From the NCBI RefSeq assembly GCF_029218125.1, contig NZ_JARFXX010000002.1, positions 1 through 64,000 on the forward strand: 64,000 nt of DNA. Direction: 5' to 3'. The translations under genes and the position numbers were made by a program. The notes beneath the pieces are model-generated. The model worked only from the letters and a program-made list of their open reading frames with translations, had not been told where the DNA came from and did not search any database. Shown in pieces: positions 61,486-64,000 of this stretch; position 1 is the first letter of the stretch; each line of letters starts with the position of its first letter. The stretch comes from Oscillibacter faecalis_A (GTDB lineage Bacteria > Bacillota > Clostridia > Oscillospirales > Oscillospiraceae).

Positions 61486-62552
61486 TGCAGAAGGTCGGGA
61501 TTGTACTCTATGTGCCTGCCGGGATTTCAGAGAGAATGCCCTGGTTGTTTTTTGCGTCATCCTGTGATACACTGTTTTTAGCGAGGATATCGTCAGCCAT
61601 CGCCTTGGGGAATTGTACCCCGTTGGAAAGAAGCTGGTGAATGTCCTCGTTGTTTTTTGCGCAGAGAACGTTCCCATCCGATTCGCCGAGATAACTTTGG
61701 ATATAGCCAAATCACTGATTACACGCTGGCCCCGGCCTTTTCTTGTTTGTGCCTGGGGGCGATCAAGCCGCTCAGGGCCGGGGCTTCTCTGTCTGGCGGC
61801 TCAGGAGACCAGAGATGGAGGCCGGATGGTGGAGGGTAGGGGGGTAGCGGAAAAACAGGGTGTGTCTCTTCCTCGTGGTATAGGACATATTCCACGCATC
61901 CCCTTGCCCCATTTCTGGACTGGGGTAGGGGAAAAAGGGGCGGGGGGTTTTGTGTGTCCGCAGCGCGAAAATTATAAAAGACTATCTATGGGCTTCACAA
62001 ACGCAGACCGCTATGCTAAAATACGCAATGAGGGGATGCATACCCTTACGGAGCCGTTTCCCACATTTGCGGCAGGTGCTGGACCTGCGTCAGCATTTGT
62101 GGGGACTGCTTCGCAAACGTCTGATACATTCGGGGAAGCCGTAGGTTACGGACCTACCAAGCTGGCCCCGGATGTTATCGGACCCTCACAGACGCGGGAA
62201 CCGGTTTGACCGTAAGTTGCGGGGAGGTGTCCTCCATGTTGAACGCCCGCGTTGTGAGAAATAGCTGAGATTGTGTCCCAGCGTCACCATTGGTGGCAAG
62301 GCTGGTTGGATTGGCACGGTCTTGTCAGCAGGGCTTGAATGAGTTTCCGTCGCGGTAGGTGCTGGACCTACGTCAGGGCCGGAAACTTCATTCAGGCTCC
62401 TTTTGTGAGTGCCACGCAAAGCGCCTTTAAACGGCCTTTGAACGCGCCCTTCCCATCGGAATATACAACACACACCAGAAAGTGCCCATCTTCGCTTTTA
62501 CGGGCATTTATGGCCGTTCCTGACGGCTTCTCCACTTGGCATAGTAAAAGAC
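61486..62552 (+). other. Long non-coding region with three related hairpins
   Basis: No credible gene is visible. Three hairpins share a 6-bp stem: GCAGGT-GCTGG-ACCTGC at 62072-62088, GTAGGT-TACGG-ACCTAC at 62141-62157 and GTAGGT-GCTGG-ACCTAC at 62355-62371. Each lies inside an outer stem. The outer stem of the third is GAATGA/TCATTC plus GTTTCCG/CGGAAAC, 62337-62393. Base pairs change but pairing is kept. This looks like structured RNA or a protein-binding array. Confidence 0.5.
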
Positions 62553-62569
62553 CTCCCATTTTGGGAGGC
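62552..62569. terminator. Terminator hairpin
   Basis: CCTCCCA (62552-62558) and TGGGAGG (62562-62568), followed by CCTTTTTT on the plus strand and TCTTTT on the minus strand. Confidence 0.7.
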
Positions 62570-62575
62570 CTTTTT

Positions 62576-62734
62576 TCAAATTTTATCCGCGATAGCATCC
62601 ATCAGCCAGTCCTCAACACTCTCAAAGCCGCAGACCTCTACGGTTCTGCAAATCTGCTCGTAGACTGTTTGGCTGACCTCTACGGAGAGCGTCACCGTTT
62701 CTTTTACTTCGGGTTCTGTTTTCTTTCTGGGCAT
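62576..62734 (-). CDS. Small ribbon-helix-helix-like protein
   Basis: A 52-residue protein (PRKKTEPEVKETVTLSVEVS, TVYEQICRTVEVCGFESVED). The short strand TVTLSVE followed by two helices fits a ribbon-helix-helix DNA binder. ATG 62734 follows AAAGGGGAG. It ends just before a terminator, as the last gene of the minus-strand operon. Confidence 0.6.
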   Translation of the reverse strand: MPRKKTEPEVKETVTLSVEVSQTVYEQICRTVEVCGFESVEDWLMDAIADKI

Positions 62735-62737
62735 AGC

Positions 62738-63376
62738 TTATCTCCCCTTTACGGCAGTGAGTACGGTTTCCAAAAGTTTGATGGCGGCGGAGGTGCTTGC
62801 CACAGCGTCCAAATCAAGGATGACTGTTTTGCCCCGCTTTTCGTTTCCGTCCTTGTCTATCCAGTTCGGCTTGCATACGCTCAGCTTCCGGCCCTCCCGG
62901 AAATATTCGATGATGTTCTTGCCGGTGTTGACGGTAACCGGCTTCTCGGTGTCCCAAACGTTCATAGTGGCTCCTTTCATAGAAAAATCGGATAAGGGAT
63001 GTATAAAAAAACGCGCGTGCGCGTTGTGATCTTGTGCGGCGGCATACAGGGAAAGCCAGTCGGTAAGCCTCATGGTAACGAGCCATGGGGCTTTATTCTT
63101 GCGGTGGAACACTGCCGGGGAACCATCCTGAAACCGTTCTGCGTCCCGTACAGCTTGCTCTATTGCCTTTGCTATGTTCAACTGCTCCACGCGCTTGCAC
63201 TCAATGTGGATACCGGGTAGGCCAAACACATCAGGCACAGTCCCGTATGTCCTGTTCCCGCCCCACGAAACGGGATACCCGGCGCGGCGGAGGTGATCTG
63301 TAAGCTCCCGTTCCCCCGCCGCACCCTTGCGCTGTGACATTCTTCCGCTTGTCACCGATCTCCTGCTTTCACTCAT
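62738..63376 (-). CDS. PD-(D/E)XK endonuclease-like protein with fused C-terminal domain
   Basis: 212 codons. The N-terminal ~110 residues are a Holliday-junction-resolvase-like PD-(D/E)XK domain (GERELTDHLRRAGYPVSWGG, GTVPDVFGLPGIHIECKR). After HPLSDFSMKG, the sequence MNVWDTEKPVTVNTGKNIIE begins in the same frame, with its own AAAGGAG ribosome site just upstream. Two originally separate genes may have fused by loss of a stop. The start overlaps the preceding gene's end. Confidence 0.65.
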   Translation of the reverse strand: MSESRRSVTSGRMSQRKGAAGERELTDHLRRAGYPVSWGGNRTYGTVPDVFGLPGIHIECKRVEQLNIAKAIEQAVRDAERFQDGSPAVFHRKNKAPWLVTMRLTDWLSLYAAAQDHNAHARFFIHPLSDFSMKGATMNVWDTEKPVTVNTGKNIIEYFREGRKLSVCKPNWIDKDGNEKRGKTVILDLDAVASTSAAIKLLETVLTAVKGR

Positions 63377-63572
63377 TCATCAGGATTGCCCCGGCCTCAC
63401 TCAAATCTTCGATGATCTCGCAGTTGGTCAGCCCCATAGCATGGATTTCCCTGTCTCCGCTGCTCAGCTCCACAAGAGCAAGGCAGACTACCGGGTGGGA
63501 AACATGGCCGTCGAACCCCCATAGCAAATTGGCGGGGGCGGGAATGATCTGAAGAATTTTATTTCCGTTCAT
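63369..63572 (-). CDS. Small conserved conjugative-element protein
   Basis: A 67-residue protein beginning MNGNKILQIIPAPANLLWGF, a start I recognise from clostridial conjugative elements, with VVCLALVELSSGDREIHAMG following. It overlaps the nuclease gene by 8 bases. The function is unknown. Confidence 0.62.
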   Translation of the reverse strand: MNGNKILQIIPAPANLLWGFDGHVSHPVVCLALVELSSGDREIHAMGLTNCEIIEDLSEAGAILMNE

Positions 63573-63599
63573 AATGTTGTCCTTTCTGTTCTGACCGGC

Positions 63600-63770
63600 T
63601 CACAGCCGGAAATAATCGTTGAGCTTCTGTTCAAATTTGTCACGGTCTGACACATCCAGCAGGGGCGCAAAGCGATGCTGTAGACCGTCCCTCTGGCGGT
63701 AGCGATCACGCTTGCGGCGCTTTGGCTTTGTGCCTCGCAGAATGGTGCAGGCTTGTTCGAGAGTTAGCAT
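63600..63770 (-). CDS. Small basic protein
   Basis: A 56-residue protein (LTLEQACTILRGTKPKRRKR) starting at ATG 63770 after GGAGGATCG. It overlaps the end of the DnaB-like gene by 7 bases. No family is recognised. Confidence 0.55.
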   Translation of the reverse strand: MLTLEQACTILRGTKPKRRKRDRYRQRDGLQHRFAPLLDVSDRDKFEQKLNDYFRL

Positions 63771-64000
63771 ACGATCCTCCCGGTCGCCTTGTAGAAGGTT
63801 GCATCGACATGACCGCATGGCCCGCGTCGATTCTTGTCAAGCCACAGCTCCAGCAGAGACGGTGTTCCCGCTCCGCTGCTCTCGCAGGGCGGATCGTGCA
63901 GCAGGCACACAGTATCTGCATCCTGTTCGATGGCTCCGCTCTCCCTGAGATTGGCCATGGTAGCCCGGAACTCACCGGAGCGGTCAGAGGCAGCGGCCCG
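63764..64000 (-). CDS. DnaB-like replicative helicase, C-terminal end (partial)
   Basis: The last 78 codons of a gene running off the window. The sequence SGEFRATMANLRESGAIEQD, ADTVCLLHDP and LELWLDKNRRGPCGHVDATF matches the C-terminal RecA-fold strands of DnaB-type helicases (SDLRESGAIEQDAD, KNRNGPTG). It probably belongs to the replication module of the right-hand element. Confidence 0.7.
   Translation of the reverse strand, partial: RAAASDRSGEFRATMANLRESGAIEQDADTVCLLHDPPCESSGAGTPSLLELWLDKNRRGPCGHVDATFYKATGRIVC

Noticed and set aside
61613..62473. Open frames of 95-198 codons in 61.6-62.5 kb
   Set aside because: No ribosome sites or protein-like patterns, and the stretch is dominated by inverted repeats that explain the odd translations.
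1..64000. CRISPR array
   Set aside because: No regularly spaced identical repeats with unique spacers and no cas-like genes were seen.

Overview
The window reads as an accessory region of a low-to-mid GC Firmicute, most likely a gut Clostridia (Oscillospiraceae/Lachnospiraceae type). The reasons are strong GGAGG ribosome binding sites, TTG/GTG starts, MobL-type relaxases with Sel1 repeats, DUF6809/DUF6550 proteins, and tyrosine recombinases of the clostridial mobilizable-element type. No chromosomal housekeeping genes were recognised, apart from one intact tRNA-Pro and possibly a DnaB-like helicase end.

Layout. Three integrative mobilizable elements lie head to tail, each ending at its integrase end in a tRNA-Pro(UGG) sequence on the minus strand. 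Element 1 (left edge to 9184) carries xis, a helix-turn-helix replication-type gene, a candidate oriT, a ribbon-helix-helix gene, a relaxase, DUF6809, two overlapping recombinases and a DUF262/DUF1524 restriction-type gene. Element 2 (9185 to about 32012) is composite. Its left half has an AAA/PD-(D/E)XK gene, two degenerate recombinases, an XRE/AlbA pair, a DUF262-HNH gene, a broken type III restriction-modification locus and an Abi-like pair. Its right half has a second mobilization module. Element 3 (about 32020 to 57226) carries a Fic protein, an Ssp-type DNA phosphorothioation island (33.7-46.0 kb), a nucleotidyltransferase, an XRE/HipA-like pair, a relaxase-less module with a third candidate oriT and paired recombinases, and a GHKL ATPase/nuclease. 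From about 57.3 kb to the right edge lies a different, partly decayed conjugative-element-like region of small genes, several frameshifted, with a holin-like type I toxin, an unusual hairpin series, a PD-(D/E)XK gene and the end of a DnaB-like helicase.

How it works together. The recombinases appear to target the anticodon loop of tRNA-Pro. The 5' half of one tRNA-Pro (57227-57264) and its exactly complementary 3' half (9140-9184) are now 48 kb apart. A complete replacement tRNA-Pro sits at 56967-57042. A roughly 35-bp degenerate repeat containing a GCGCCGC ... ACAAAGAA core occurs eight times, nearly always at the start of a new gene cassette. A second conserved leader precedes the recombinase/DUF6809 genes five times. 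In all three elements the position between the integrase and the tRNA attachment site holds an unrelated opposite-strand cargo gene. Most cargo is defence-like, and several cargo genes in element 2 and the right-hand region carry stop codons or frameshifts.
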